Shown: positions 38,358 through 47,078 of the stretch, in pieces
Layout: each line of letters begins with the position of its first letter
Position numbering within the stretch: position 1 is the first letter of the stretch
Source: Archangiaceae bacterium
GTDB lineage: Bacteria; Myxococcota; Myxococcia; Myxococcales; Myxococcaceae
Length of the DNA stretch: 64,000 bases
Direction of reading: 5' to 3'
NCBI GenBank assembly: GCA_016714225.1
Contig: JADJNS010000009.1
Coordinates: forward strand, 1 to 64,000
Notes under the pieces: model-generated
Database searches by the model: none
The model's input: only the letters and a program-made list of their open reading frames with translations
What the model was told of the DNA's origin: nothing
Translations under genes and position numbers: made by a program

Positions 38358-39299
38358 ATGATCTCCGTCGAAGGGCTGACCAAATACTACGGTGAGCGTC
38401 CGGCGATTAAGGACCTGGCCTTTCAGATCGCCAAGGGTGAAGTCATCGGTTTTCTCGGCCTCAACGGGGCGGGCAAGTCGACGACGCTGAAGGTGTTGGG
38501 GTGCGTGCTCGCGCCCACCTCGGGCAAGGTGACCGTCGACGGCTACGACGTCGGCGAGAACCCGCACGAGATTCGCAAGCGCATCGGCTACCTGCCCGAC
38601 ACGCCGCCGGTCTACGACGAGATGACGGTGGGCGGGTACCTCGACTTCGTCGCGCGGCTGCGCGGCGTGAAGGCGAGCGATGCGCGCGCGCGGGTGAAGG
38701 CGGCCGAGGCCAAGACCTCGCTCACCGAGTGGGACGACGCGCCCATCTTCAGCCTCAGCCACGGCTACCGGCAGCGGGTGGGCGTGGCCCAGGCGCTGGT
38801 GCACAACCCGCAGCTGCTGATTCTCGACGAGCCGACCGGCGGTCTCGACCCGGTGCAGATCGTCGAGATGCGCGAGCTCATCAAGAAGCTGAAGGGCGAG
38901 CACACCATTCTGCTCTCGAGCCACATTCTCCCCGAGATCTCGCAGATCTGCGACCGGCTGCTGATCATTCACGACGGGCAGATCGTCGCGCAGGGCACCG
39001 AAGACCAGCTCGCCGCCGCCGCGGGCGCGAGAGAGGGCGGCACCATCGATGTCGAGGTGCAGGGCCCCGCGCAGAAGGCGGTCGACGCCGCCAAGACGGT
39101 GAAGCAGGTGAGCGCGGTCGAGGTGACGCCGATCGACGCCCAGCGGGTGTCGCTGCGCATTCAGGCGAGCGCCGACGTGCGGCCCGAGGTGGTGCGCGCG
39201 CTGGTGCAGGCCAACGTCGACGTCTTCAAGGTCGCCAAGAGCCTGGGCCGGCTGGAGAGCATCTTCATGAAGTTTACCCAAGAGACGGAGGCGGCATGA
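38358..39299 (+). CDS. ABC transporter ATP-binding protein (GldA-like)
   Basis: 313-residue ATPase subunit. Walker A GLNGAGKST, signature LSHGYRQRVGVAQAL, Walker B LLILDEPTGGLDP and H-loop LLSSHIL are all present. The C-terminal ~90 residues form an extra small domain typical of GldA/NosF-type subunits. It begins a tight operon: its stop overlaps the ATG of the permease, which overlaps the GldG-like gene. The order GldA-GldF-GldG-DUF4340 matches the clusters found in gliding Bacteroidota and in many other bacteria, where the substrate is unsettled. ATG at 38358; the region up to the divergent ABC-F gene must contain both promoters. Confidence 0.9.
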   Translation: MISVEGLTKYYGERPAIKDLAFQIAKGEVIGFLGLNGAGKSTTLKVLGCVLAPTSGKVTVDGYDVGENPHEIRKRIGYLPDTPPVYDEMTVGGYLDFVARLRGVKASDARARVKAAEAKTSLTEWDDAPIFSLSHGYRQRVGVAQALVHNPQLLILDEPTGGLDPVQIVEMRELIKKLKGEHTILLSSHILPEISQICDRLLIIHDGQIVAQGTEDQLAAAAGAREGGTIDVEVQGPAQKAVDAAKTVKQVSAVEVTPIDAQRVSLRIQASADVRPEVVRALVQANVDVFKVAKSLGRLESIFMKFTQETEAA

Positions 39300-40018
39300 A
39301 CAACGTGCTGCTGATCGCCCGCCGCGAGCTGCAGGCCTACCTGCGCACCATGCTGGGCTACATCATCGTCGCCACCATGCTGTTCATTCTCGGCGTGCTG
39401 TTCAACGCCTGGGCGATGTCGGGCACCGCCAAGAAGTCGGCCGAGATCATCGCCGACTTCTTCACCCTCGCCAGCGGGTGCACCCTGGTGACCAGCGCGG
39501 TGCTGGGCATGCCGCTGCTCGCCAAGGAGCGCGAGAAGGGCACCATTCAGCTGCTCTTCTCGGCGCCGCTGCGCGACTGGGAAATCATCGTCGGCAAGTA
39601 CCTCTCGGCGCTCGCCTTCTTGACGGTGTTCCTGGCCACCAGCTTCTACATGCCGGTGCTGGTGATGGCGTACGGCAAGGTCTCGGCCGGCCACCTCGCC
39701 GCCGGCTACCTGGGCCTGGTGCTGGTGGGCAGCGTCGGCGCCGCGTTCGGCACCTTCAGCTCGGCGCTCACCAAGAACCAGCTGGTGGCGGTGGTCATCT
39801 CGCTGGTGATGGTCATCGCGCTGACCGTGTTCTGGTTCCTGGCGCGCATCACCGACCGGCCGCTCACCGACGCGGTGCAGTCGATGGCCTGGTACGCGCA
39901 CTTCACCCCGTTCGGTCAGGGGCTGGTGCACTTGAAGCACGTCGTCTACTTCGTGCTGGTCACGTTCGTGGCGCTGTTCGCCGCCACGCGCGTGCTCGAG
40001 GCCCGGAGGTGGGCATGA
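39296..40018 (+). CDS. ABC-2 type permease (GldF-like)
   Basis: 240 residues with six predicted membrane helices, the standard ABC-2 permease size. Opening MNNVLLIARRELQAYLRTM is typical of GldF/NosY-like permeases, with the cytoplasmic coupling helix motif KEREKGTIQLLFSAPLRDWE near 77-96. ATGA overlaps at both ends place it firmly between the ATPase and the GldG-like subunit. Exports or remodels something across the inner membrane together with the 38358 ATPase; substrate unknown. Confidence 0.9.
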   Translation: MNNVLLIARRELQAYLRTMLGYIIVATMLFILGVLFNAWAMSGTAKKSAEIIADFFTLASGCTLVTSAVLGMPLLAKEREKGTIQLLFSAPLRDWEIIVGKYLSALAFLTVFLATSFYMPVLVMAYGKVSAGHLAAGYLGLVLVGSVGAAFGTFSSALTKNQLVAVVISLVMVIALTVFWFLARITDRPLTDAVQSMAWYAHFTPFGQGLVHLKHVVYFVLVTFVALFAATRVLEARRWA

Positions 40019-41874
40019 GCCCGTCGCGCAGCTGGCCGTTGAGCGTCATCTTCGCCATCGGGCTGGTGTTCCTCTACATCGGCGAGCGCATCGTCGAGAG
40101 CGGCAGCAACCGCGCGCTGCTCAGCGGGCTGGGCGCGGTGGTGCTGCTGTTCTCCATCGTGCTGCGCGCCACCCGGGTGCGGCAGCCGAAAGACCGCGCC
40201 CGCGTCGAGATGGGCTTCTTGTGGCTGCAGCTGGTCGGTCTGCTCGGCCTGCTGCTCTACTTCGTGCAGTCCGATGCGTTCGCGAAGCTGGCCGGCGCCA
40301 CGCTCGAGACGAAGAGCGCGAAGCTGGCCGGGGTGCTGGCCGCGCTGTGGCCCGCGCTGATCGCCATCGCGGTGGTGCCGCAGATTCTGATGGAGGTCGC
40401 CTACGCCACCATGGCCCGCGCCGCCCACGTCGAGCTGGGCCGGGTGCGCGAGGCGACCTGGTCGGGCCTGGGCCTCGCCTTCGCGATGATCTTCGCGGTC
40501 GCGTTTCAGTACGTGGCCAGCGAGCGCGACGGCCGCGTCGACCTCTCGTACTTCCGCACCGCCAAGCCAGGTGACGCCACCAAGAAGCTGGTCGCCAGTC
40601 TCGACGAGCCCTTGAAGGTCTCGCTGTTCTTCCCCCCCGCCAACGACGTGGCGGAAGAGGTGAAGAGCTACTTCGACGACCTCAAGGCCGAGTCTCCCAA
40701 GCTCGAGGTCGAGGTGCTCGACCAGCCGCTCGAGCCGGTGCGCTCGCGCGAGCTCGGGGTCAGCGGCAACGGCACCATCGTCATCAGCAAGGGCACCAAG
40801 AAAGAGTCGCTGGTCATCGGCACCGAGCTCGAGAAGGCGCGCTCGGGGCTGCGGGGCCTCGACCAGGACGTGCAGAAGCGGGTGCTGCTGGTGGCCAAGA
40901 GCAAGCGCATCATCTACCTGACCCAGGGCCACGGCGAGCGCCGCGAAGAGCCGCTGGGCAGCATCGACCAGCGCGCCACCATCTCAGGCCTGCGCGGAGC
41001 CCTCAAAGAGCAGAACTACGAGCTCAAGACGCTGACCACCGCCGAGGGCCTGGGTGCCGAGATACCCAAAGACGCGGCGGCGGTGCTGATTCTGGGCCCC
41101 ACCGTGCCGTTCACCGAGCCCGAGGCGAAGTCGCTCGAAGAGTACGAGAAGCGGGGCGGCAAGCTGCTCATCGCGCTCGACCCCGAGGCCGGGCTCGGCT
41201 TCAAAGAGCTCACCCAGCCGCTGGGCATCAAGTTCGACCCCACCGTGCTGGCCAACGACACCATCTTCATTCGTGCCAGCGGCGGCCCGTCTGACCGCAA
41301 CATTCTCTCGACCAGCTCGTTCAGCTCGCACCCGGTGGCGAGCACCATCGGGCGGGTCGGCTCGCCGGTGGTGTTTCTCACCTCGGGCTCGGTCGAAGAG
41401 CTGCCCGCGCACGCCGCCGAGCTGGTGGTCGACTTCTCGGTGCGCGCCAACGCGCAGACGTTCAACGACTCGAACAACAACTTTCAGGCCGACTCACCGC
41501 CCGAGGTGCGCAAGGCCTATGGGCTGGTGGCCTCGGTCACCCGGCGCGCCCCCTCGAACAAGCTCGAAGAAGAGCTGCGCGCGGTGGTGCTGGCCGACTC
41601 CGATGCGCTCGGCGACCTGGTCTTGAGCCAGGTGCGCACCAACCAGGCGCTGGCGCTCGACACCCTGAAGTGGCTGTTCGGTGAAGAGCGCACCATGGGC
41701 CTCACCAACTCCGAGAGCGACGTGGCCATCGTGCGCACCCGCCAGCAAGACATGGCGTGGTTCTACTCGACCATCTTCCTGGCTCCGGCGGCGGTGGTGC
41801 TGGCGGGCTTCTTCGCCCGCCGCAAGAAGTCGACCCGGCCGGCGGCCTCGGCTCCGAAAGAGGTGCGGACATGA
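40015..41874 (+). CDS. GldG-like ABC auxiliary membrane protein
   Basis: 619 residues. Four or five N-terminal membrane helices up to ~160 are followed by a large periplasmic part. This part has the ABC-type uncharacterised transporter domain (GldG/DUF7088-like: DEPLKVSLFFPPANDVAEEV, YLTQGHGER at ~300, VLILGPTVPFTEPEAKSLEEY near 355). It ends in one C-terminal helix (TIFLAPAAVVLAGFFARR). The GATase-like fold of this family senses or binds a ligand but lacks catalytic residues. Overlaps the permease stop by four bases. Downstream is a REP-like element and then the DUF4340 gene. Confidence 0.88.
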   Translation: MSPSRSWPLSVIFAIGLVFLYIGERIVESGSNRALLSGLGAVVLLFSIVLRATRVRQPKDRARVEMGFLWLQLVGLLGLLLYFVQSDAFAKLAGATLETKSAKLAGVLAALWPALIAIAVVPQILMEVAYATMARAAHVELGRVREATWSGLGLAFAMIFAVAFQYVASERDGRVDLSYFRTAKPGDATKKLVASLDEPLKVSLFFPPANDVAEEVKSYFDDLKAESPKLEVEVLDQPLEPVRSRELGVSGNGTIVISKGTKKESLVIGTELEKARSGLRGLDQDVQKRVLLVAKSKRIIYLTQGHGERREEPLGSIDQRATISGLRGALKEQNYELKTLTTAEGLGAEIPKDAAAVLILGPTVPFTEPEAKSLEEYEKRGGKLLIALDPEAGLGFKELTQPLGIKFDPTVLANDTIFIRASGGPSDRNILSTSSFSSHPVASTIGRVGSPVVFLTSGSVEELPAHAAELVVDFSVRANAQTFNDSNNNFQADSPPEVRKAYGLVASVTRRAPSNKLEEELRAVVLADSDALGDLVLSQVRTNQALALDTLKWLFGEERTMGLTNSESDVAIVRTRQQDMAWFYSTIFLAPAAVVLAGFFARRKKSTRPAASAPKEVRT

Positions 41875-41912
41875 CCCTTCGACTGCGCGCGCAGCGCTCC
41901 GCTCAGGGCAGG
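41875..41912. repeat. REP-like dispersed repeat
   Basis: Begins CCCTTCGACTGCGCGCGCAG and ends CCGCTCAGGGCAGGC. Starts at the base after the GldG-like stop and lies within the operon, in the 67-base gap before the DUF4340 gene. It is the same family as the elements at 23029-23047 and 55574-55605. A hairpin could form from its ends (CCCT...GAG/AGGG). Confidence 0.5.
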
Positions 41913-41941
41913 CCGCGTTCATTCGCCACCCGAGGTGTCTC

Positions 41942-43027
41942 ATGAACGCGCGTGGCACCGCCATCATGGGCGCGCTGGCCGCGACCGCGCTGGGCGCGGC
42001 GTACCTCACCTGGCAGCGCCCCAAAGAGACCAAGACCGACAACACGGTGAAGGTGCTCGAGGCCAACAAGACCTCGCTGCAGAAGATTCACTACGAAGAC
42101 GGCACCCGCTTCGCCGACTACACCCGCGTGGTCGACGGCGAAGAGCCGGTGGTGTGGCTGCGCCAGGGCTTCATGGAGGGCAAGGCGCCGGGGTTCGACG
42201 CCGGGTCTCCCGCTACCGACGCCGGCACCTCGGCCGACGGGGGCGCCGTCGACGCGGGCTTCAAGCCGGCTCCGCTTCAGCCCATCGTGATTCCCACCCG
42301 CGAGCTGCGCGGCAACGAGCGCGCCGACAAGGCGTGGGAGAAGTTTGCGCCGTTCGAGGCGGTGCGTGCGCTCGGGGTGCTCGCCGACCCCAAGCTCAAA
42401 GAGCTGGGCCTCGACGCCAGCAGCAAGCTGCTCGAGCTGACGGTGGCCGGCACGCCGCACCGCTTCCGGGTGAGCAGCCCTCCGCCGGGCAGCGGCTTCA
42501 TCGGCCAGTACGTGCTCGACGAGAAGACCAAAGAGGTCTACCTGCTGGGCAGCGGCACGCTGGCCGAGATCGAGCCCAGCTCGACCACGCTGGTCGACCG
42601 CCGGCTGCACGCCTTCAAGGCCAGCGAGTTCGACAGCTTCGTGGTCTCGCTCGGCACCAGCGGCGAGAAGAGAGAGTTTCTGCAGACCGACGCGCAGATA
42701 CCCCAGACCACCAAGGTCGCGCCCAAAGAGCACCCCGACAAGCCCGACGAGTTCGCGAAGAACTGGCACGACAAGGTGTGGAACCGCATGATCGTCACCG
42801 AGGTGCTCGGCAAAGACGAGAAGCCGACCGCCGGCGTGCCCGAGGTGCTGGTGCGCGTCGACTACTTCACCAAGGGCAGGCCGAAGGGCTGGCTGGAGCT
42901 CGCCCGTATCCCCACCAACGCCACCCAGGTCTACGGGCGCAGCGAGAACACCGCCGGCTGGGTCGGGCTGCACACCGGCGTCGAGGAGATGGCGCTGGAA
43001 GCGAAGAAGCTCGTCACCGGCAAGTAG
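41942..43027 (+). CDS. DUF4340 family protein
   Basis: 361 residues with an N-terminal membrane anchor (MNARGTAIMGALAATALGAAY) and a periplasmic body. DUF4340 features include ELTVAGTPHRFRV, YVLDEKTKEVYLLGSG and, further on, LVDRRLHAFKASEFDSFVV. A low-complexity Asp/Ala/Gly insert (~75-105) separates the two halves. Such proteins almost always follow the GldG-like subunit and are thought to be a partner of that ABC system. Length and context are normal. ATG at 41942. Confidence 0.87.
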   Translation: MNARGTAIMGALAATALGAAYLTWQRPKETKTDNTVKVLEANKTSLQKIHYEDGTRFADYTRVVDGEEPVVWLRQGFMEGKAPGFDAGSPATDAGTSADGGAVDAGFKPAPLQPIVIPTRELRGNERADKAWEKFAPFEAVRALGVLADPKLKELGLDASSKLLELTVAGTPHRFRVSSPPPGSGFIGQYVLDEKTKEVYLLGSGTLAEIEPSSTTLVDRRLHAFKASEFDSFVVSLGTSGEKREFLQTDAQIPQTTKVAPKEHPDKPDEFAKNWHDKVWNRMIVTEVLGKDEKPTAGVPEVLVRVDYFTKGRPKGWLELARIPTNATQVYGRSENTAGWVGLHTGVEEMALEAKKLVTGK

Positions 43028-43317
43028 CGACGCTACCGCGCGGTGACGCCGGCGCTACCCCGCGGTGACGGCGCGCGCAGCCGCGCCGCCCGGTCGGGGC
43101 AGGTCGCTACCAGGCGGTTACGTTTTCGCAGCTCGACGCGCGGCCCGTCGGCTCTCGCGCTACGCGGCGGTGACATGGTGTGCGGCGATGTTTCTCGGCG
43201 GTAGCAGCGCGCCGCGGGTTTCTGTCGAGAGCCTGGGCACCTGCGGTTGGTACGCGGCCTGCTTTTCTGACCCGCTCACATGGGGCAAACGCCATGACGA
43301 GAGGGGAAGACGACGCA
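43028..43317. promoter_or_regulatory. Four phased copies of a 17-base motif upstream of the hybrid kinase
   Basis: Consensus GCTACCNNGCGGTGACG. Copies start at 43032, 43054, 43106 and 43159, that is 22, 52 and 53 bases apart. These are close to two and five helical turns, so all four would lie on the same face of the DNA. The first two differ at one base, the third and fourth at three or four. No coding potential in these 290 bases. Candidate binding array for a transcription factor acting on the 43318 gene. Confidence 0.5.
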
Positions 43318-44820
43318 ATGCGCGCGCTCGCGGAGATCGCCTTGGAGCTGCAGTCGAGCGGCGAGCCGGCGGTGCTGCTCGAGCGGGTGCTCGAGCTCAC
43401 CCGCCGCTCGATGGGCTGTGCGCGGGCATCGGTGCGGTGCACGGTGGCCCCGGCGCCCGAGCTGGTGGTCAGCCCCGCGCCCCCGCCCGCGGAGCTGCTG
43501 TCGGTTCGGGCGCGGCTCGACCGCATGCTCGGCAAGGTCAGCGACCCCGACGCCACGCCGGTGCCGCCGGTGCCGCGCGGGGCGCTGGTGGTGCCGCTGG
43601 CGGCACACGGGCGCGTCGAGGGGGTGCTGGTGATCGACTGTGCGCCCGACGTGGTCTTCGAAGAGCCGCAGCGCCACATGGCGTCGGTGGTGGCCGCGCT
43701 GCTGTGCGCGTACGTCGACCTGCTGCGCCTGCGAGCCGCCGAGGCCGACGGCGCGCACGAGCTCGCGGTCGAGCGCGACTTTCACCAGCAGCTCGTCAAC
43801 ATCATCGCCCACGAGCTGCGCAACCCGCTCTCGGGCATCACCGTGGGTACCACCGGCCTGCTGCGGCGGCCGGCCGACGCCGCCACCGCCCGCACCCTCG
43901 AGCGCACCTTGCGCTGCGCGCGTCGCGCCAACCGCATCATCTCGGAGCTGCTCGACGCCACCACCGCCGGCACCACCGGCACGGTGCCGGTCAGCCGCGA
44001 GCGGGTCGAGCTCAAGGCGATGGTGAACGCGGTGGTCGACGAGCTGCGCATCACCCAGGCACCCTTCGAGGTGGCGGTGCAGCTCCCCGACGAAGAGGTG
44101 TGGGGCGAGTGGGACTCGGAGCGCCTGAGCCAGGCGGTGGCCGACCTGGTGCGCCACGGCGTGCAGCACGGGCACGACGGCGCCACCGCGCAGGTGCGCG
44201 TCGAGGCCGAGGCCGACTCGGTGCAGGTGCGGGTGACCCACCAGGGCGAGCCCATCTCGCAAGGGGCGGTCGAGCTGCTGTTCAACCCCTTCAAGCCCAC
44301 CGTGCAGCGCAAGCCGCGCGGCCTCGGGTTGGGGCTGTACCTCGCGCGGCACGTGGCTGCGGCGCACGGTGGCAAGGTCGAGCTGCACGCACAGGCGCCG
44401 CACGGCACCTCGTTCGTGCTCGAGGTGCCGCGGCGGCCCTCGGTGACGGGGGGGCCGGTGCTGGTCATCGACCACGACCCCGACACCCGGGCCGCCATCG
44501 CCGATCTGCTCGAGGCCCACGGCTACGCCACCGTCACCGCGGGCAACGGAGCGCGCGCGCTGCAGCTGCTCGGGCAGGGCCTCACGCCGCGGCTGGTGCT
44601 GTTCGAGCTGGCCTCGAACGAAGGCGATGGGTTCTACCGCCAGTGCCAGGAAGACGCGCGGCTGCGCCAGCTGCCGATGGTGGCGCTGTCTTCAGACCGG
44701 GTGGCCGCCGCCCGCCTCGCCGAAGACCACGCGGTGGGCTTCGTCGCCAAGCCGGTGCAGGTCGAGCAGCTGCTCGAGGCAGTACTGCAGCCTCCACGGG
44801 TGCGACCGCGCTCGGCCTGA
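43318..44820 (+). CDS. Hybrid histidine kinase-like protein with degenerate ATPase and receiver sites
   Basis: 500 residues from ATG at 43318, chosen because AGGGGA lies 10 bases upstream; ATG 43294 is also possible. N-terminal GAF-like domain (~1-140), then a HisKA helix with phospho-His H165 (IIAHELRNPLSG). The ATPase domain has an intact G2 box (RGLGLGLYLA). The Mg-binding Asn of the N-box is replaced (ADLVRHGVQHG, His280), and the G1 box DxGxG reads HQGEP. The C-terminal receiver (~380-492) keeps D385/D387 and K478, but the phospho-acceptor Asp is Glu430 (LVLFELASN). It is therefore probably not an active kinase with a normal receiver, but a structural, phospho-mimic or sink element. Soluble. 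Confidence 0.82.
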   Translation: MRALAEIALELQSSGEPAVLLERVLELTRRSMGCARASVRCTVAPAPELVVSPAPPPAELLSVRARLDRMLGKVSDPDATPVPPVPRGALVVPLAAHGRVEGVLVIDCAPDVVFEEPQRHMASVVAALLCAYVDLLRLRAAEADGAHELAVERDFHQQLVNIIAHELRNPLSGITVGTTGLLRRPADAATARTLERTLRCARRANRIISELLDATTAGTTGTVPVSRERVELKAMVNAVVDELRITQAPFEVAVQLPDEEVWGEWDSERLSQAVADLVRHGVQHGHDGATAQVRVEAEADSVQVRVTHQGEPISQGAVELLFNPFKPTVQRKPRGLGLGLYLARHVAAAHGGKVELHAQAPHGTSFVLEVPRRPSVTGGPVLVIDHDPDTRAAIADLLEAHGYATVTAGNGARALQLLGQGLTPRLVLFELASNEGDGFYRQCQEDARLRQLPMVALSSDRVAAARLAEDHAVGFVAKPVQVEQLLEAVLQPPRVRPRSA

Positions 44821-44835
44821 CCGGTCTTCGAAGGC

Positions 44836-46611
44836 TCAGTGGCGGGTGGCCTTCAGGTCGTCCACCTCGGGAAAGGCGGGGGCGCTCTCGCGCAGCTCGT
44901 CGGCCGAGGGCAGGCGAATGAAGAACGTGGCGCCCTTGCCCAGCTCGCTCTCGACCCGAATCTCGCCGCGGTGCGCCTCGATGATGCTGCGGCTGACCGA
45001 GAGCCCCAGGCCGGTGCCCTTGCCGCGCGGCTTGGTGGTGAAGAACGGCTCGAAGATGCGCGCCTGCGCTTCGGGGGCGATGCCCGGCCCCACGTCGCGC
45101 ACCGAGACCTGCGCACCCGCGTCGCCGCCCTTGGTCTGCACGTAGAGGTGCTTCTCGAGGGCGCCCTCCATCGCCTGGCTGGCGTTCATCAGCAGGTTGA
45201 GCAGCACCTGGCGCAGCTGGTTGCCGTTGCCCCGAATCTTGGGCAGCCCGTCGGCGTACTCGACGTGCATGCGCACGCCGTTGAGCTGCAGCTGGTGCGC
45301 GGTGAGGCGCACCGCGCCCTGCACCACCTGGTTGAACTCGAGCACCTCTTGCTCGACGTCGGGCGGGCGGGCGAACTCGAGCAGGTTCTGCAAGATGCCG
45401 TTGGCGCGCTGCGCGTCGCTGTCGATGAGCGCGAAGTACTCGCGCGCCTCGTCGAGCGAGGTCGACTCTTGCCCCAGCTGGGCGAAGCCCACGATGCCCA
45501 CCATGGGGTTCTTCACCTCGTGCGCCAGGCCCGCCGACAGCTCGCCGATCGCCGACATCTTCTCGCTCTGCACCAGCTGCTGGTTCTTCTGGTCGAGCTC
45601 TTCGCTGCGGCGCGCCAGCTCGCGGCTCATCTGGTTGAAGCTCTCGGCCAGCGAGCCGATCTCGGCGGTCGACTTCATCTCGACCTCGGCCCCCAGCTCG
45701 CCGTGGGCGATGCGCTTGATGGTCTGCTCGAGCGCGAGCAGCGGCTGCGACACGCGGCGCGAGAAGTAGATGGCCAGGCCCACCGCCAGGCCGATCATCG
45801 CCGCGCCGAACACCAGCGCGCGGGTGGTGAGCTGGCGGGTGGCGCGAAACGCCTCTTCGCGCGGCGCCTCGGCCACCACCACCAGCTGCGCCTTGGCGGT
45901 GCGCGCCCACGCGGCGATGAAGTCGCCCTCGGCGCTGCGGTATTCGCTGGCGCCGGCCGGCCCCTCGGCCCTCAGCGCGTCGTTCACCACCGGCAGCGCC
46001 GCCAGATCGGCGCGCGAGAGCACCTTCGCCGCGTCCAGGTGCGCCAGCACCTGGCCCCCCGCGTCGAGCAGGTACACCCGGTACATGGGGTGCGCGCCGC
46101 CTGGGCGGAGCAACCGGTCGGGCCGCACCTTGGCCGAGACCACCACCTCGTCGGTGGCCGCGACGGTGATGCGCGCCAGCGCGGTGCCGCCCACGCTGAC
46201 GTTCTGCACCACCATGCCGGCGACCTTCACCAGGTCGAGCTGCAGCGGAGTGAGGTCGGGTGAGTCGCCCACCGCCGTGGGCGCCCCGTCAGCGACCCAG
46301 CTCATCAGCTCGACCCACTCGGTGCCGCTGCGCTGGTACAGCTTCAGGCTCAGCACCCCGTCGGCTTCATCGAAGAGGGTGAGCGGCTCGGGTCGGGCGC
46401 GGCCGAAGTAGCGCAGCTTGCCTCCGAGCGCGTCGAGCGAGGCGTCGACCTGACCGGCCGCGGTGCGGGCCAGCACCTCGGTCACGTCGCGCAGCGAGCT
46501 CAGCTTGTCCGAGCCGACGATGCCGTTGGCGAGGAAGAGGTAGACGGCCAGCGCGCCCACCAGCATCAGCCCGACCAGGCCCACCATCTGGTAGCGAATG
46601 GAGCGTCGCAT
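44836..46611 (-). CDS. HAMP-containing sensor histidine kinase
   Basis: 591 residues. Two membrane helices (~9-31 and ~264-284) bracket a ~230-residue periplasmic sensor of dCache-like pattern. A HAMP domain lies at ~285-335 (ISRRVSQPLLALEQTIKRIA). HisKA carries phospho-His H364 in GLAHEVKNPMVG. The HATPase domain is complete: LLNLLMNASQAM, VRDVGPGIAPEAQARIFEPFFTTK and GTGLGLSVSR. This is an NtrB/PilS-like class kinase. Two stand-alone receivers follow upstream of it in transcription order (47486 and 47072 to 44836), only 6-11 bases apart, so the three form one operon and probably a phosphorelay. Confidence 0.92.
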   Translation of the reverse strand: MRRSIRYQMVGLVGLMLVGALAVYLFLANGIVGSDKLSSLRDVTEVLARTAAGQVDASLDALGGKLRYFGRARPEPLTLFDEADGVLSLKLYQRSGTEWVELMSWVADGAPTAVGDSPDLTPLQLDLVKVAGMVVQNVSVGGTALARITVAATDEVVVSAKVRPDRLLRPGGAHPMYRVYLLDAGGQVLAHLDAAKVLSRADLAALPVVNDALRAEGPAGASEYRSAEGDFIAAWARTAKAQLVVVAEAPREEAFRATRQLTTRALVFGAAMIGLAVGLAIYFSRRVSQPLLALEQTIKRIAHGELGAEVEMKSTAEIGSLAESFNQMSRELARRSEELDQKNQQLVQSEKMSAIGELSAGLAHEVKNPMVGIVGFAQLGQESTSLDEAREYFALIDSDAQRANGILQNLLEFARPPDVEQEVLEFNQVVQGAVRLTAHQLQLNGVRMHVEYADGLPKIRGNGNQLRQVLLNLLMNASQAMEGALEKHLYVQTKGGDAGAQVSVRDVGPGIAPEAQARIFEPFFTTKPRGKGTGLGLSVSRSIIEAHRGEIRVESELGKGATFFIRLPSADELRESAPAFPEVDDLKATRH

Positions 46612-46622
46612 CGCGACTCTCT

Positions 46623-47072
46623 CTACAGGCGCTTCTTGTTTCCCGGCTTCAGGTCGGCGACCACCTGGTTGAGCCGGTCGCGCAAGACGTGGCGGCGGTG
46701 CGCGGCCTCGCTCGCCTCGAGCGCGGCGGCCACCGCCTCTTCGATGTGCTTGAGGCTCTTGAACGGCTTCGCCAGATAGCCGTCGAGCCGCTCGGGCGGC
46801 AGCGAGAACGGCTCGGGAAAGGCGGTGATGAGAATCACCGCCAGCTCGGGGCACCGCTTGCGCGCCTGCACGATGACCTCGCCGCCGTGCATGCGGGGCA
46901 GGTTCTTGTCGACCACCATGAGGTCGACCGGCTGCTTGGCGAGCTGCAGCAGGCCGTCTTCACCGGTGCCGCAGGTGTGCACCTGGTAGCCGGCGCGCTC
47001 GAGCACCTTGCGCAGCAGGCTGCAGACCTCGGGCTCGTCGTCGATGACCAGAATGCGCTTGGCTTCCCCCAT
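46623..47072 (-). CDS. Stand-alone response regulator receiver
   Basis: 149 residues, essentially a single receiver. Acidic pocket D11-D12, phospho-acceptor D55 (LMVVDKNLPRM), switch T/S region ILITAFPEP and conserved Lys in YLAKPFKSL. A basic C-terminal helix of ~25 residues follows, with no output domain. Middle gene of the operon with the receiver 47079-47486 and the kinase 44836-46611. Single-domain regulators usually act by protein contact; the target here is unknown. Confidence 0.9.
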   Translation of the reverse strand: MGEAKRILVIDDEPEVCSLLRKVLERAGYQVHTCGTGEDGLLQLAKQPVDLMVVDKNLPRMHGGEVIVQARKRCPELAVILITAFPEPFSLPPERLDGYLAKPFKSLKHIEEAVAAALEASEAAHRRHVLRDRLNQVVADLKPGNKKRL

Positions 47073-47078
47073 GGTGCT

